In this document: one piece after another, positions 9,573-18,504 of the stretch
Position numbering within the stretch: position 1 is the stretch's first letter
Layout: each line of letters opens with the position of its first letter
NCBI RefSeq assembly: GCF_025465995.1
Contig: NZ_JANLNY010000002.1
Span: 1-64,000 of the forward strand
Length of the DNA stretch: 64,000 bases
Reading direction: 5' to 3'
Origin: Pseudomonas sp. 5P_3.1_Bac2
GTDB lineage: Bacteria > Pseudomonadota > Gammaproteobacteria > Pseudomonadales > Pseudomonadaceae
The notes under the pieces: generated by a model
Database searches by the model: none
What the model was told of the DNA's origin: nothing
The model's input: the letters and a program-made list of their open reading frames with translations, nothing else
Translations under genes and position numbers: made by a program

Positions 9573-9591
9573 GCGAAAGATTTTCATTTTG
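9573..9591 (-). promoter_or_regulatory. Candidate Fur box upstream of icmP
   Basis: Read on the minus strand, this stretch (CAAAATGAAAATCTTTCGC) matches the 19-bp Fur consensus GATAATGATAATCATTATC at 13 of 19 positions by hand alignment, including the AATGA core. It lies 65 bp upstream of the icmP start in an AT-rich patch, where an iron-responsive promoter would be expected. It has not been tested against a background model. Confidence 0.4.
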
Positions 9592-9741
9592 CGCAAAGGG
9601 TGATTTACACCTTTTTCACTTGGCCGTGCGAGAAGCAGCATTTTTTCAGGAGTTTCTGCACGATTTTGCCAGGTTAGTGCGGCGCTGCACCGTCGTGCTG
9701 GATGCAGTTGCGCGGCGCTGATTAAACGCCGCGTGAGGCAC

Positions 9742-11805
9742 TTAGAGAGTGGCCGGATTGGCAGCGTTTTTCAGGCGCCGGGCTTGCTTCAAGTAGGACG
9801 TCAGCTCCCGCGCCGGCAGCGGTTTGCTGTACAGGTAGCCCTGACCTTCGTTACAGCCCTGGGCGATGATGTAGGCCTCTTGCTCGACGGTTTCCACCCC
9901 TTCGGCAATGACCTGCATGCCCAAGCTCTTACCCAGTTGGATGATGGCGCGCACGATGGTGGCGTCGTCTTCGTCTTCGAGCAGATCCTGCACAAAGCTC
10001 TTGTCGATTTTGATCTTGTCCAGCGGCAAGCTTTTTAAGTAACTCAGCGATGAGTAGCCGGTGCCGAAGTCATCAATCGCGATCAGTGCCCCGGAGCGGC
10101 GCAGGCTCAGCAGATGCTGGGCGGCGGTGTTGATGTCTTCCATCAGGCCGGTTTCGGTCACCTCCAGCTCCAGGCTGCTTTGGGGCAGGCGATAGACCTG
10201 CATCAGGTTGTTGACCATGCGGGGCAACTCGGCGTGGTGCAGTTGCACGGTGGACAGGTTGACCGCCATGCGCAGCTCGGTGAAGCCCTGATCATGCCAG
10301 TCGCGCAGTTGCCGGCAGGTTTGATCAAGGATCCATTCGCCAATTGGGATGATAGTGCCGTTCTGTTCGGCTAGCGGAATAAACAAATCCGGCGGCACAA
10401 AACCATGCAGCGGATGCTGCCAGCGCAACAGGGCTTCGACGCCAACCACCTGATGATTGCGGTAATCGACCTGGGGCTGATAAACCAGATGCAGTTGCTC
10501 CAGCGCCAGGGCGTCGCGCAGGTCTTTCTCCAACTCACGGCGGCGGCGCATTTCGCTGTCGACGCTGGCGATATAGAACTGATAGCGGTTGCGCGAGCGG
10601 CTCTTCGCCAGGGTCATGGTCTGTTCGGCTTTTTGCAGCAGCTTCTCGGTGCTGTCGCCGTCTTCAGGGAACAGGGTGATGCCGATGGTGGCGCGCAGGC
10701 GCACTTGTTGCTGATCGAGCATAAAGGGCGTGTCGAGATCATCCAGCACGCTTTGCGCCAGTTCGGCGGCCTCGTAAGGCTGCTCGATATCGGCCTGGAC
10801 CAAGGCGAACTGGTCGCCGCCTAAGCGAGCCAGGGCGCCAAGGCGACCGCTGTGGCTACGCAGACGATCGGAGAGGGCCAGCAGCAACTGGTCACCGGTC
10901 TGGTAGCTGTACTGCTCGTTGATCCCTTTAAAGTCATCCAGGCCCACGCACAGTACCGCCACGCGGCGTTGCAGGCGGCCAGCATCTTCAAGAATCTGAT
11001 CGAGCTGTTGCTGCAATTGCTGGCGGTTCGGCAAGCCGGTGAGGAAGTCGTATTGCGACATGCGCAGCAGGCTGTTTTCCGCCTCGCGGCGCAGCGTGGT
11101 GTTGCGCTCAATGGAGGAGAGCAACTGGTTGGCGGTGTTGATCCACAAGCCCAGTTCGTTTTTCTCGTTGCCGGGCAGCATCGGCAACTTGTGCTCGCTG
11201 GGGCGATCGGGGTTGATGTTGGTCAGGTGCTCGATGATTTTCGACAGGGGTTTGGTCAGCAACCAGTGATACACCAGATACAGCACCAACCCCATGGCCA
11301 AGGCGCGTAGAACCCCGGAGATAAAAATGATCACCGAGTTGGTGACGAAGCTCTCCCCATAAGGGGCGGTGTCGAGGGTGATATTGAGGTCGCCGTAATA
11401 CTCGCTGTACGGGCCACGGCCAACGAGCTGAGTGGTGAATTGCTGTTCTTTGCCGAGGATCGGGTCGGTCAGCCAGCGGGTTGGAATGTTCACCGGGTCG
11501 CGGGATTTTTCCGCCAGCATCGGTTCATCAGGGTGGCCGATGGAGGCCATACGCACTGAGTCGTGCTGGAACAAACCTTCGATTACTTGCATGCCCATCT
11601 CGCGGTCCAGGCTGTACACCGCCTGGGTCGAAGGATCACGGAACATGCCGAGGATATGGTGGGCGTCGTTGGCTACGGCCTGACGGGTCTTGTACACGTC
11701 ATAAACAATCTGCGCAAAGCTAAGCAGGACGCCCACGATCAGCGCTGCGAGCAGCACGACACGGAGCAGCTTAAGCGACAAGCTGTTTTTGAGTTCCAGC
11801 TTCAA
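9742..11805 (-). CDS. bifA: BifA, c-di-GMP phosphodiesterase with degenerate GGDEF
   Basis: Membrane-bound c-di-GMP phosphodiesterase that controls biofilm formation and swarming in pseudomonads. It has 687 residues, the length I recall for BifA. The order is TM helix (about 13-35), periplasmic sensor (about 36-155), second TM (about 156-182), GGDEF domain with the changed signature GGDQF (329-333), then EAL domain (EALLRW from 457) with DDFGTG and AEGVE motifs intact. GGDQF is the known BifA variant, so the cyclase half is expected to be inactive. The start codon is TTG at 11805, with AAGGAA about 8 nt upstream. It is monocistronic between icmP and a divergent Amt gene. Confidence 0.93.
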   Translation of the reverse strand: MKLELKNSLSLKLLRVVLLAALIVGVLLSFAQIVYDVYKTRQAVANDAHHILGMFRDPSTQAVYSLDREMGMQVIEGLFQHDSVRMASIGHPDEPMLAEKSRDPVNIPTRWLTDPILGKEQQFTTQLVGRGPYSEYYGDLNITLDTAPYGESFVTNSVIIFISGVLRALAMGLVLYLVYHWLLTKPLSKIIEHLTNINPDRPSEHKLPMLPGNEKNELGLWINTANQLLSSIERNTTLRREAENSLLRMSQYDFLTGLPNRQQLQQQLDQILEDAGRLQRRVAVLCVGLDDFKGINEQYSYQTGDQLLLALSDRLRSHSGRLGALARLGGDQFALVQADIEQPYEAAELAQSVLDDLDTPFMLDQQQVRLRATIGITLFPEDGDSTEKLLQKAEQTMTLAKSRSRNRYQFYIASVDSEMRRRRELEKDLRDALALEQLHLVYQPQVDYRNHQVVGVEALLRWQHPLHGFVPPDLFIPLAEQNGTIIPIGEWILDQTCRQLRDWHDQGFTELRMAVNLSTVQLHHAELPRMVNNLMQVYRLPQSSLELEVTETGLMEDINTAAQHLLSLRRSGALIAIDDFGTGYSSLSYLKSLPLDKIKIDKSFVQDLLEDEDDATIVRAIIQLGKSLGMQVIAEGVETVEQEAYIIAQGCNEGQGYLYSKPLPARELTSYLKQARRLKNAANPATL

Positions 11806-12061
11806 GTGGCGGTTCCTTGTACAGGGCCTACGACGTCGGTCTGCGTGAGTATTGGCAAAGTAGCGCTTGCAGTCAAAGGGCCATCACGCAGGTTTGTGAT
11901 CTGCGTTAGCTTGCTCGTAGATGGCGCGTTGCCAGTATCGCGCTAACCCATGGCGCACGCTGTTGGTGCGCTGCGACTGAGTTTTGGCGTCAGTTTAGCG
12001 AATTTCTACTTGGCATGAGAGTTGCGATAGCCCAGTTATTGTTCAAATCAGGGGCATCGTC

Positions 12062-13357
12062 ATGAAAGCTCGACTGTTAGCAATTGCGTTATGTGCTGTA
12101 TCGCCTATGGCTCATGCCGCTAGCGACGAGGAGCTCAACATCACTTGGCTGGTGTTGGCCAGTGTCTTGGTGTTCTTTATGCAGGCCGGTTTTGCCCTGT
12201 TAGAGAGCGGCATGTCGCGGGCGAAAAACGCGGTCAATGTGATGATGAAAAACTACATGGATGGCTGCGTCGGCGGCATTACTTACTGGTTGGTGGGCTT
12301 CGGCTTGATGTTCGGCAGCAACCTCACCGGCTGGTACGGCATGAACCACTTTGCTCTGCATGACGGCGAGCCTTGGGATTACACCTTCCTGCTGTTCCAG
12401 ATGATGTTCGCTGCCACTGCCGCGACCATCGCCAGTGGTGCCATGGCCGAACGCACGCGCTACTCGGCCTATCTGATCGGGGCCATCGTGATCAGCGGCT
12501 TTATCTACCCGATCTTCGGCAGTTGGGTGTGGAGCGGTTTGTACGGCGGTGAGGGGTGGTTGGCGCGCCTCGGTTTTATCGATTTTGCCGGCTCCACCGT
12601 GGTGCATAGTGTCGGCGCATGGTGCGCTTTGGCTGGCATCCTCGTGCTAGGTCCGCGCATGGGGCGCTTTGCCGAGGACGGCAGGGCAAGGACGATTCCC
12701 GGACATAACCTGAGTCTGGTGGCGCTGGGTGGTTTTATCCTGTGGCTGGGCTGGTTTGGCTTTAACGCCGGAAGCCGCTTGGAGATGAATGTCAGCCTTG
12801 GCCTGATCGCCCTCAATACCCATATGGCCGCTTCCGCTGGCGCCCTCGGTGCTTACCTGGCTCAGCGCAGCAGCTCCAGCCCGGTGCTGCTGACTACCAC
12901 GGTCAACGGTTCCCTCGGCGGCTTGGTTGGCATCACCGCCGGCTGCGCCACCATGTCGCCGCTGCTGGCACTGCTCACCGGTTTAATCGCCGGTTTTATC
13001 GTGGTGCTGGGCATGCGTTTGCTCGAACGCATGATGATCGACGATGTGGTTGGCGCCGTGCCGGTGCATGGCTTCGCTGGGGTGTGGGGTACCCTGGCCG
13101 CCGGGTTGTTCTATAGCGGGGATCTGTTCAATCTCGACCGGGTCGGCATCCAACTGCTGGGAATTGCCGCCGCCTTCATCTGGGTCTTCCCGCTGGCATT
13201 ACTGATGTACTTGGTGCTGGCGAAAACCATCGGCCTGCGCACCAGCAGTCTTGATGAACAACGCGGTTTGGACTTTAGCGAACACGCCGAAATGGGTTAC
13301 CCCGAATTCAATCTGGCGGTGACTTTCGACCATAAAAACCTACCAAGGAAGGTATGA
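12062..13357 (+). CDS. Amt/MEP family ammonium transporter
   Basis: Inner-membrane ammonium channel of the Amt family, 431 residues. It has a cleavable N-terminal signal (MKARLLAIALCAVSPMAHA), as is common for bacterial Amt proteins, followed by eleven hydrophobic segments. The pore twin histidines are visible in the segments STVVHSVGAW and VPVHGFAGVWG. Unlike amtB operons it is not preceded by glnK. Instead it is followed after 1 nt by an uncharacterised gene whose ribosome site (AAGGAAGG) lies inside the amt 3' end. A role in ammonium sensing as well as uptake is possible but not shown. Confidence 0.9.
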   Translation: MKARLLAIALCAVSPMAHAASDEELNITWLVLASVLVFFMQAGFALLESGMSRAKNAVNVMMKNYMDGCVGGITYWLVGFGLMFGSNLTGWYGMNHFALHDGEPWDYTFLLFQMMFAATAATIASGAMAERTRYSAYLIGAIVISGFIYPIFGSWVWSGLYGGEGWLARLGFIDFAGSTVVHSVGAWCALAGILVLGPRMGRFAEDGRARTIPGHNLSLVALGGFILWLGWFGFNAGSRLEMNVSLGLIALNTHMAASAGALGAYLAQRSSSSPVLLTTTVNGSLGGLVGITAGCATMSPLLALLTGLIAGFIVVLGMRLLERMMIDDVVGAVPVHGFAGVWGTLAAGLFYSGDLFNLDRVGIQLLGIAAAFIWVFPLALLMYLVLAKTIGLRTSSLDEQRGLDFSEHAEMGYPEFNLAVTFDHKNLPRKV

Positions 13358-13358
13358 C

Positions 13359-14003
13359 ATGAGCTTATCGACTCGCCGTAGGGCTATTTTCACCGGGTTG
13401 TCTGGACACTTTGCCGGCGATGAGTTGCTGGCCGTACTGGCGTTATGGGAGGCCAAATACGCCGACAAGCCGCCGTTTGCGCTCAATGAGTTCCTCGCCG
13501 AAGTGGCGCAGCACACCGAGCGTAAATTGGAGCGCGCCAAGCTGTATCGGGAGTTGGTCGGGGCGCTGACAGGACCGTTGTCCGGTTTGCTCGCCGATCC
13601 TGAAGCGCAGTTGCGCAGTTGGCGCCAGCGTACCGGCGGCGCCAATTTGCTCGATGACGAGCAAGAGCAGCAAGCGCGCAAGACCTTCGAGGCGCTGGTG
13701 AGATCGCTGCTCAATAGCCTTAATACCGATATCGAACCGCGCTTACGACGTTTTGCCGTGGGTAATCTCGCCGGTTTTGAAGCGCTCCCCGAGCAGCGCA
13801 TGCAAGCCCGGGCCTGGTTGGAGCAAGACGTTTCCTTGCTGGGCTCAAGCCTGGGGGTTAAGCATCTGCGGCAGCTACTCAATCTGCTTTATGTGGGCTT
13901 GTGCGAATACTTGGGGCCGGTGGTGGCGGATCAGCGTTTGAGTCAGGCCGTGCAGGCGGTCGAGACACAGGCGTTGCCCTTCACTCCCCGGCAATTGCTC
14001 TAG
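13359..14003 (+). CDS. Uncharacterised 214-residue protein coupled to amt
   Basis: I do not recognise this protein. It is soluble by sequence, charged and mostly helical, with Arg/Glu/Leu-rich stretches (about 45-65 and 95-130) and no signal peptide or membrane helix. The ATG lies 1 nt after the amt stop, so translation is probably coupled. The 3' end is closed by a strong terminator at 14026-14052. The only functional hint is the partnership with the ammonium transporter; it could be a cytoplasmic binding partner of Amt or a regulator, but the sequence does not say. Confidence 0.75.
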   Translation: MSLSTRRRAIFTGLSGHFAGDELLAVLALWEAKYADKPPFALNEFLAEVAQHTERKLERAKLYRELVGALTGPLSGLLADPEAQLRSWRQRTGGANLLDDEQEQQARKTFEALVRSLLNSLNTDIEPRLRRFAVGNLAGFEALPEQRMQARAWLEQDVSLLGSSLGVKHLRQLLNLLYVGLCEYLGPVVADQRLSQAVQAVETQALPFTPRQLL

Positions 14004-14025
14004 ATTTCGTCCCGCGTATCAACGC

Positions 14026-14052
14026 AAAAGCCCGGCATTTAGCCGGGCTTTT
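14026..14052. terminator. Bidirectional terminator between the amt operon and sodB
   Basis: AAAAGCCCGGC (14026-14036) pairs with GCCGGGCTTTT (14042-14052) across a 5-nt loop. The A-run and T-run let it serve the plus-strand amt operon and the minus-strand sodB gene, which converge here. Confidence 0.88.
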
Positions 14053-14069
14053 GCTTTTGCAGCAGTGAC

Positions 14070-14651
14070 TTAGGCGGCGTAGTTTTGCGCTACGAAGTCC
14101 CAGTTAACCAGGTTCCAGAACGCTTCTACATACTTCGGACGTACGTTGCGGTAGTCGATGTAGTAAGCGTGTTCCCACACGTCGCAGGTCAGCAGTGGGG
14201 TGTCGCCGTTGGTCAGCGGGTTGCCGGCACCGATGGTGCTGGCCAGAGCCAGGGAACCGTCAGCTTTCTTCACCAGCCAGCCCCAACCGGAACCGAAGGT
14301 GCCGATGGAAACTTTGCTGAACTCTTCTTTGAACTTGTCGAAGGAACCGAAAGCAGCGTTGATGGCATCAGCCAGAGCGCCAGTCGGTTGGCCGCCAGCT
14401 TTAGGTGCCAGGCAGTTCCAGTAGAAGGTGTGGTTCCACACTTGTGCGGCGTTGTTGAAGATACCGCCCGAGGAAGTTTTAACGATCTCTTCCAGGGTTT
14501 TGCCTTCGAACTCAGTGCCAGGCACCAGGTTGTTCAGGTTCACGACGTAGGTGTTGTGGTGCTTGTCGTGGTGGAATTCCAGGGTCTCTTTGGAGATATG
14601 AGGCTCCAGAGCATCGTGGGCATAAGGCAGCGGCGGCAATTCGAAAGCCAT
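14070..14651 (-). CDS. sodB: Iron superoxide dismutase
   Basis: Cytoplasmic Fe-type superoxide dismutase that converts superoxide to oxygen and peroxide. The start is ATG 14651 ([10 protein letters not shown]), with AGGAG upstream, giving the standard 193 residues; an upstream in-frame codon would add 16 residues not found in the family. The metal ligands are visible as H27 (in EFHHDKHH), His in WNHTFYW near residue 74, and Asp and His in DVWEHAYY near 157-161. It ends in the shared terminator with the convergent amt operon. Confidence 0.96.
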   Translation of the reverse strand: MAFELPPLPYAHDALEPHISKETLEFHHDKHHNTYVVNLNNLVPGTEFEGKTLEEIVKTSSGGIFNNAAQVWNHTFYWNCLAPKAGGQPTGALADAINAAFGSFDKFKEEFSKVSIGTFGSGWGWLVKKADGSLALASTIGAGNPLTNGDTPLLTCDVWEHAYYIDYRNVRPKYVEAFWNLVNWDFVAQNYAA

Positions 14652-14823
14652 GTTTTTTCTCCTAATCAGGTCAGGGGCGTTATACGCGAAGCCGATCACG
14701 GGCGGCTATCTAAGCGGCGAGAGTTGTCTCTTTGCGCCGCAGGGTTTTGATCATAGCACTGGGGCTGACTGTTAAACACGTTGCAACTGTGTGGGAAACC
14801 ATCTAGCTCCAGTGCCCGGTCAC

Positions 14824-15447
14824 TTATTGCGTGGCAGGCAGCCCCAGGTTGCTGGCACTGAGCAACTGCCAGGCGATGCTGAACATCATCAGCGCTACGC
14901 CCAGATCAATCAGTCGCCAAGTGGCTGGGCGCGCCAACCACGGTGCCAGCCAGGCTGCGCCCAAGGCCAGGCTGAAGAACCACAGCAACGAGGCACTGGC
15001 CGCGCCCAGGACATAAAACGCTGGTACTGATTGTTGTGCGCCGAGCGAGCCAATCAGCAGCACGGTGTCGAGGTACACGTGGGGGTTGAGCAGGGTCACG
15101 GCCAATGCCGCGAGTAATATCTGGCGGCGTGACTGGCCTAGCGCTGCGCCACCCTGCAAGCCTTCTGGGCGCCACGCGCGGCGCAGGGCGAGGCTGCCGT
15201 AATAGAGCAAGAAGGCCGCGCCGCCAAAGCGGGTAATACTGAGCAGCAGTGGACTGTGGCTGAGCACTTGGGCCAGGCCGAATACCCCGGCGGCAATTAA
15301 TAGCGCGTCACACAGCACGCACAGCGCGGCTACGGCTAGGTGATGTTGGCGGCGCAGGCTGTGGGCCAAGACAAACGCATTCTGCGCGCCAATCGCCATG
15401 ATCAATCCGGCGGCGATGAGTAGGCCGTTGCTATAGCTTTGCCACAT
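14824..15447 (-). CDS. argO: LysE/ArgO family amino-acid exporter
   Basis: Inner-membrane exporter of basic amino acids (arginine/lysine) of the LysE superfamily, 207 residues with about six hydrophobic helices. Family features include GLIMAIGAQNAFVL near the N-terminus and LLNPHVYLDTVLLIGS in the middle. It is divergent from the LysR-type gene argP across 92 bp, the same pairing as a target and its regulator. That arrangement and the AT-rich palindrome between them support the ArgO call over a generic LysE-type exporter. Confidence 0.85.
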   Translation of the reverse strand: MWQSYSNGLLIAAGLIMAIGAQNAFVLAHSLRRQHHLAVAALCVLCDALLIAAGVFGLAQVLSHSPLLLSITRFGGAAFLLYYGSLALRRAWRPEGLQGGAALGQSRRQILLAALAVTLLNPHVYLDTVLLIGSLGAQQSVPAFYVLGAASASLLWFFSLALGAAWLAPWLARPATWRLIDLGVALMMFSIAWQLLSASNLGLPATQ

Positions 15448-15503
15448 TCTATTCTGCTCCTGTTTGAGGCTGGCCAGTGTCGGTGCCTAGGTTGTATAAG
15501 CAA

Positions 15504-15517
15504 AATCAATATTGATT
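15504..15517. promoter_or_regulatory. Candidate ArgP operator between argO and argP
   Basis: A perfect 14-bp palindrome, AATCAATATTGATT, lies in the divergent intergenic region, centred about 30 bp before argP and 63 bp before argO. It is strikingly AT-rich in a GC-rich genome and has the dyad form expected of a LysR-type binding site. Confidence 0.5.
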
Positions 15518-15539
15518 AACCCGCATTAGGAAATTTGAT

Positions 15540-16433
15540 TTGTTTGACTACAAACTTCTGGCCGCTTTGGCGGCGGTGGTCGAGCAGGCCGGCTTTGAGC
15601 GGGCCGCGCAGGTGCTGGGCTTGTCGCAGTCTGCGGTGTCGCAGCGGATCAAATTGTTGGAAGCCCGCGTGGGCCAGCCGGTATTAGTGCGGGCTGTGCC
15701 GCCGAGCCCGACCGAGCTTGGGCGGCGCCTGCTGAACCATGTGCAGCAAGTGCGTTTGCTCGAACGCGATATTCAGGCGCAGGTACCGGCTCTGGATGAA
15801 GACAGTCCGCCGGAGCGGCTGCGTATTGCTATCAATGCCGACAGTTTGGCGACCTGGTGGGCCGCGGCGGTGGGGGAGTTTTGCCGCGAGCAAAGCGTGC
15901 TGTTGGACCTGTTAGTCGAGGATCAGGCCGTGGGCCTTAAGCGTATGCGCGCGGGTGAGGTGGCCGCTTGCGTGTGTGCCAATGAACGGCCCGTCGCCGG
16001 CGCACGGGCCATGCCCTTGGGCGTGATGCGCTATCGCGCGCTGGCCACCCCTGAGTTTATCGCGCGGCATTTTGCCGGGGGCTTGAACCCTGCGGCACTG
16101 ACCCGCGCACCGGCCATAGTGTTTGGCCCCGACGATCAATTACAGCATCGCTATTTGGCCGGGCTGGGCGTGGCCGGCGGTTTTGCCCATCATCTGTGTC
16201 CATCCTCCGAAGGCTTTATCCGCATGGCGTTGGCCGGCTTGGGCTGGGGCTTGATTCCCGAGCTGCAAGCACGAGCGCAATTGGCCTCTGGCGCTTTGGT
16301 TGAGGTGACGCGTGGCGTACCGTTAGACGTGGCGTTGTACTGGCATCACTGGCGCCACGGCGGCCAGTTGCTTAGCGCCTTAACCGGCCATTTGCAGCAG
16401 CATGCGCCACAGGTGCTGCAAGGCCTGAGTTAG
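15540..16433 (+). CDS. argP: LysR-type regulator ArgP (IciA family)
   Basis: Transcription regulator of the ArgP/IciA subgroup, which activates argO in response to arginine or lysine. It has 297 residues, with a winged helix-turn-helix at the N-terminus (ERAAQVLGLSQSAVSQRI, about 20-37) and an effector domain thereafter. The early segment QPVLVRAVPPSPTELG closely resembles the E. coli ArgP equivalent I remember. The start codon is TTG at 15540, with AGGA 8 nt upstream; no better ATG exists near the conserved N-terminus. Divergent from argO. Confidence 0.88.
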   Translation: MFDYKLLAALAAVVEQAGFERAAQVLGLSQSAVSQRIKLLEARVGQPVLVRAVPPSPTELGRRLLNHVQQVRLLERDIQAQVPALDEDSPPERLRIAINADSLATWWAAAVGEFCREQSVLLDLLVEDQAVGLKRMRAGEVAACVCANERPVAGARAMPLGVMRYRALATPEFIARHFAGGLNPAALTRAPAIVFGPDDQLQHRYLAGLGVAGGFAHHLCPSSEGFIRMALAGLGWGLIPELQARAQLASGALVEVTRGVPLDVALYWHHWRHGGQLLSALTGHLQQHAPQVLQGLS

Positions 16434-16530
16434 GGGCAGGCATGCGCGGTCGTTGTTCTGGCCTGTAACGCCACAGCTGCCTGTTCAGGCCGCTGTTAGA
16501 GTGGCCAACGCTTAGGCACAGGAGAGCAGC

Positions 16531-17520
16531 ATGCGGATTTTAGTGACAGGTGCCAGTGGCTTTATCGGTGGTCGTTTTGCCCAGCATGCGCTGGCCCAAG
16601 GGCTTGAGGTGCGGGTTAATGGCCGGCGGGCCCAAGGTGTAGAACATTTGCGCCTGCGCGGCGCGGAATTTGTGCAGGGTGATCTCAGCGACCCCGCGTT
16701 GGTCGAGCAATTGTGTGCGGATGTCGATGCGGTGGTGCACTGCGCCGGTGCCGTGGGCGTGTGGGGGCCTTACGCGCATTTCTATCAGGCCAATGTGCAG
16801 GTCACCCAGCACGTGATTGATGCCTGCCTTAAACAAAAGGTGCGGCGCTTGGTGCACCTGTCTTCACCCTCGGTGTACTTCGATGGTCAGGCCCATATCG
16901 GCCTGCGTGAAGAACAACTGCCGCAGCACTTTAGCGATGCGTACGGCAAGACCAAATACTTGGCCGAGCAACACGTATTTGCTGCCCAAGAGGCAGGCTT
17001 GGAGGTGCTGGCGCTGCGCCCGCGCTTTGTCACCGGTGCGGGTGATACCAGCATCTTCCCGCGTCTGATTGAGATGCAGCGCAAGGGCCGCTTGGCCATC
17101 ATCGGCAAGGGTCAGAATAGGGTCGACTTCACCAGCGTGGAGAACCTTAATCAGGCGCTGTATAGCAGCTTGCAGGTAGGTCCGCAGGCCTTGGGGCAGG
17201 TGTACAACATCAGTAATGGCAGCCCCGTGCCGCTGTGGGATGTGGTCAATTACGTGCTGCGCCAACTTGAGCTGCCCCCTGTGACGCGGCATGTGCCTTA
17301 TGCCTTGGCCTATGGCCTGGCCAGCATTAATGAGCGAATTTGCCAGCTGCTGCCCGGGCAGCCTGCTCCCTCTATGTATCGCCTGGGCGTGGCGGTGATG
17401 GCCAAGGACTTTTCCCTCGATATCAGTCGGGCGCGTCAGCAGTTGGGCTACGAGCCACAGGTGACGGTGTGGGCGGCGTTGGATGAATTCTGCCATTGGT
17501 GGAAGTTGCAGCAACGCTGA
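16531..17520 (+). CDS. NAD(P)-dependent epimerase/dehydratase (extended SDR)
   Basis: Extended short-chain dehydrogenase/reductase of 329 residues, similar to the 3-beta-hydroxysteroid dehydrogenase/epimerase group. The Rossmann glycine motif GASGFIGG is at 7-14 and the catalytic YGKTK motif near residue 138 (DAYGKTKYLAEQ). The preceding Ser is in HLSSPSVYFDG. The substrate cannot be told from sequence. ATG at 16531 with AGGAGAG upstream. The downstream coiled-coil gene is 105 bp away and may have its own promoter. Confidence 0.8.
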   Translation: MRILVTGASGFIGGRFAQHALAQGLEVRVNGRRAQGVEHLRLRGAEFVQGDLSDPALVEQLCADVDAVVHCAGAVGVWGPYAHFYQANVQVTQHVIDACLKQKVRRLVHLSSPSVYFDGQAHIGLREEQLPQHFSDAYGKTKYLAEQHVFAAQEAGLEVLALRPRFVTGAGDTSIFPRLIEMQRKGRLAIIGKGQNRVDFTSVENLNQALYSSLQVGPQALGQVYNISNGSPVPLWDVVNYVLRQLELPPVTRHVPYALAYGLASINERICQLLPGQPAPSMYRLGVAVMAKDFSLDISRARQQLGYEPQVTVWAALDEFCHWWKLQQR

Positions 17521-17625
17521 ACGGCTGGCGCCAATCTTTTGCAGCGCGGCTATGTGGGCAGTGTGTGCGGGGTGCGAAACGGTATACTGCGGCCTCGCCA
17601 TTTCTAGGTATCCTGAAGGTTGCCC

Positions 17626-18489
17626 ATGCGTAACGATGCCCACGACGAACTCGATCACGTGCCGAGCCTGCGCGCTGAACAGCGCGATCAGGATGACATT
17701 GCCTATCACTCAACCAGCCGCAGCAGCGGAGCACGGCCGAGCGCGCCGGTTAAGACCGCCAGCACCGGGCCTTTGTGGGCACTGGTAGGCGCTCTGGTCA
17801 TCGCCTTGGGCGGCTTGGGCTGGTGGAGTTTTCAGCAGATCAGCCTGATGGAACAACAGCTGGTGGCTACCCAAGAAAGCTTTGCCCGCATCAGTGAAGA
17901 GGCCGCCGGGCGAATTCAGGCGATCACTGGCAAGGTGGTGGCGACTGAGTCTTCGGTCACCAGCGGCAGCGAGGCTTTAAAGCTGGAACTCAAGCAGCAT
18001 GCCGGGCGTTTGGCTGAGTTGAGCCGTCAACATGAAAGCAAATTGGCTGAGCTGAACAAGCTGCTGCAAAGTGCTGGCAGCACCCAAGGTGAGCAGGGCA
18101 AGACGCTTGAGCAATTGAGCGGCGCGCTGAAGGCCAAAGAGCAGAGCGACGCTAAGCTGCAAACCACTTTAAGCTCGTTAAGCAGCGACCTGGCGAGCTT
18201 GAAAAGCGAGCAGGCCAATCTGAAGACGGCCCTGGCCGGCCAAGGCAAGTTGGAGGAGCGGCTGAGTGCCGTGCGTACGGAGTTGGATGGGCTGAAAAAG
18301 CAGGGTAATCCGAGCCAGGCCATTGCCCGGGTCGAGCAGGACTTACTGGTGCTCAAAAGCGAAGTCGAAACCCGGGCCGGCGCTGGCGGCACGGCAGAGT
18401 TCGACGCCTTCCGGGCCCAGGTCACGCGGAACATCAGCACCTTGCAGGCGCAGGTGCAGAACCTCCAGCAGCAGCTTAACGCCCGTTAA
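17626..18489 (+). CDS. Membrane-anchored coiled-coil protein, function unknown
   Basis: A protein of 287 residues from ATG 17626 (GAAGG 6 nt upstream; a TTG two codons earlier is less likely). It has an acidic, Ser-rich cytoplasmic N-terminus, one membrane helix (about 47-68, WALVGALVIALGGLGWWSF), then a long periplasmic Leu/Ala/Gln/Lys coiled coil to the C-terminus (about 75-285). No enzymatic motif is visible. Such proteins are often annotated as SMC-like ATPase from coiled-coil similarity alone, but there is no Walker motif here. A structural or envelope-organising role is a guess. It converges on algW with only 15 bp between the stops. Confidence 0.8.
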   Translation: MRNDAHDELDHVPSLRAEQRDQDDIAYHSTSRSSGARPSAPVKTASTGPLWALVGALVIALGGLGWWSFQQISLMEQQLVATQESFARISEEAAGRIQAITGKVVATESSVTSGSEALKLELKQHAGRLAELSRQHESKLAELNKLLQSAGSTQGEQGKTLEQLSGALKAKEQSDAKLQTTLSSLSSDLASLKSEQANLKTALAGQGKLEERLSAVRTELDGLKKQGNPSQAIARVEQDLLVLKSEVETRAGAGGTAEFDAFRAQVTRNISTLQAQVQNLQQQLNAR

Positions 18490-18504
18490 GCTGCGCGGTA
18501 CCGT

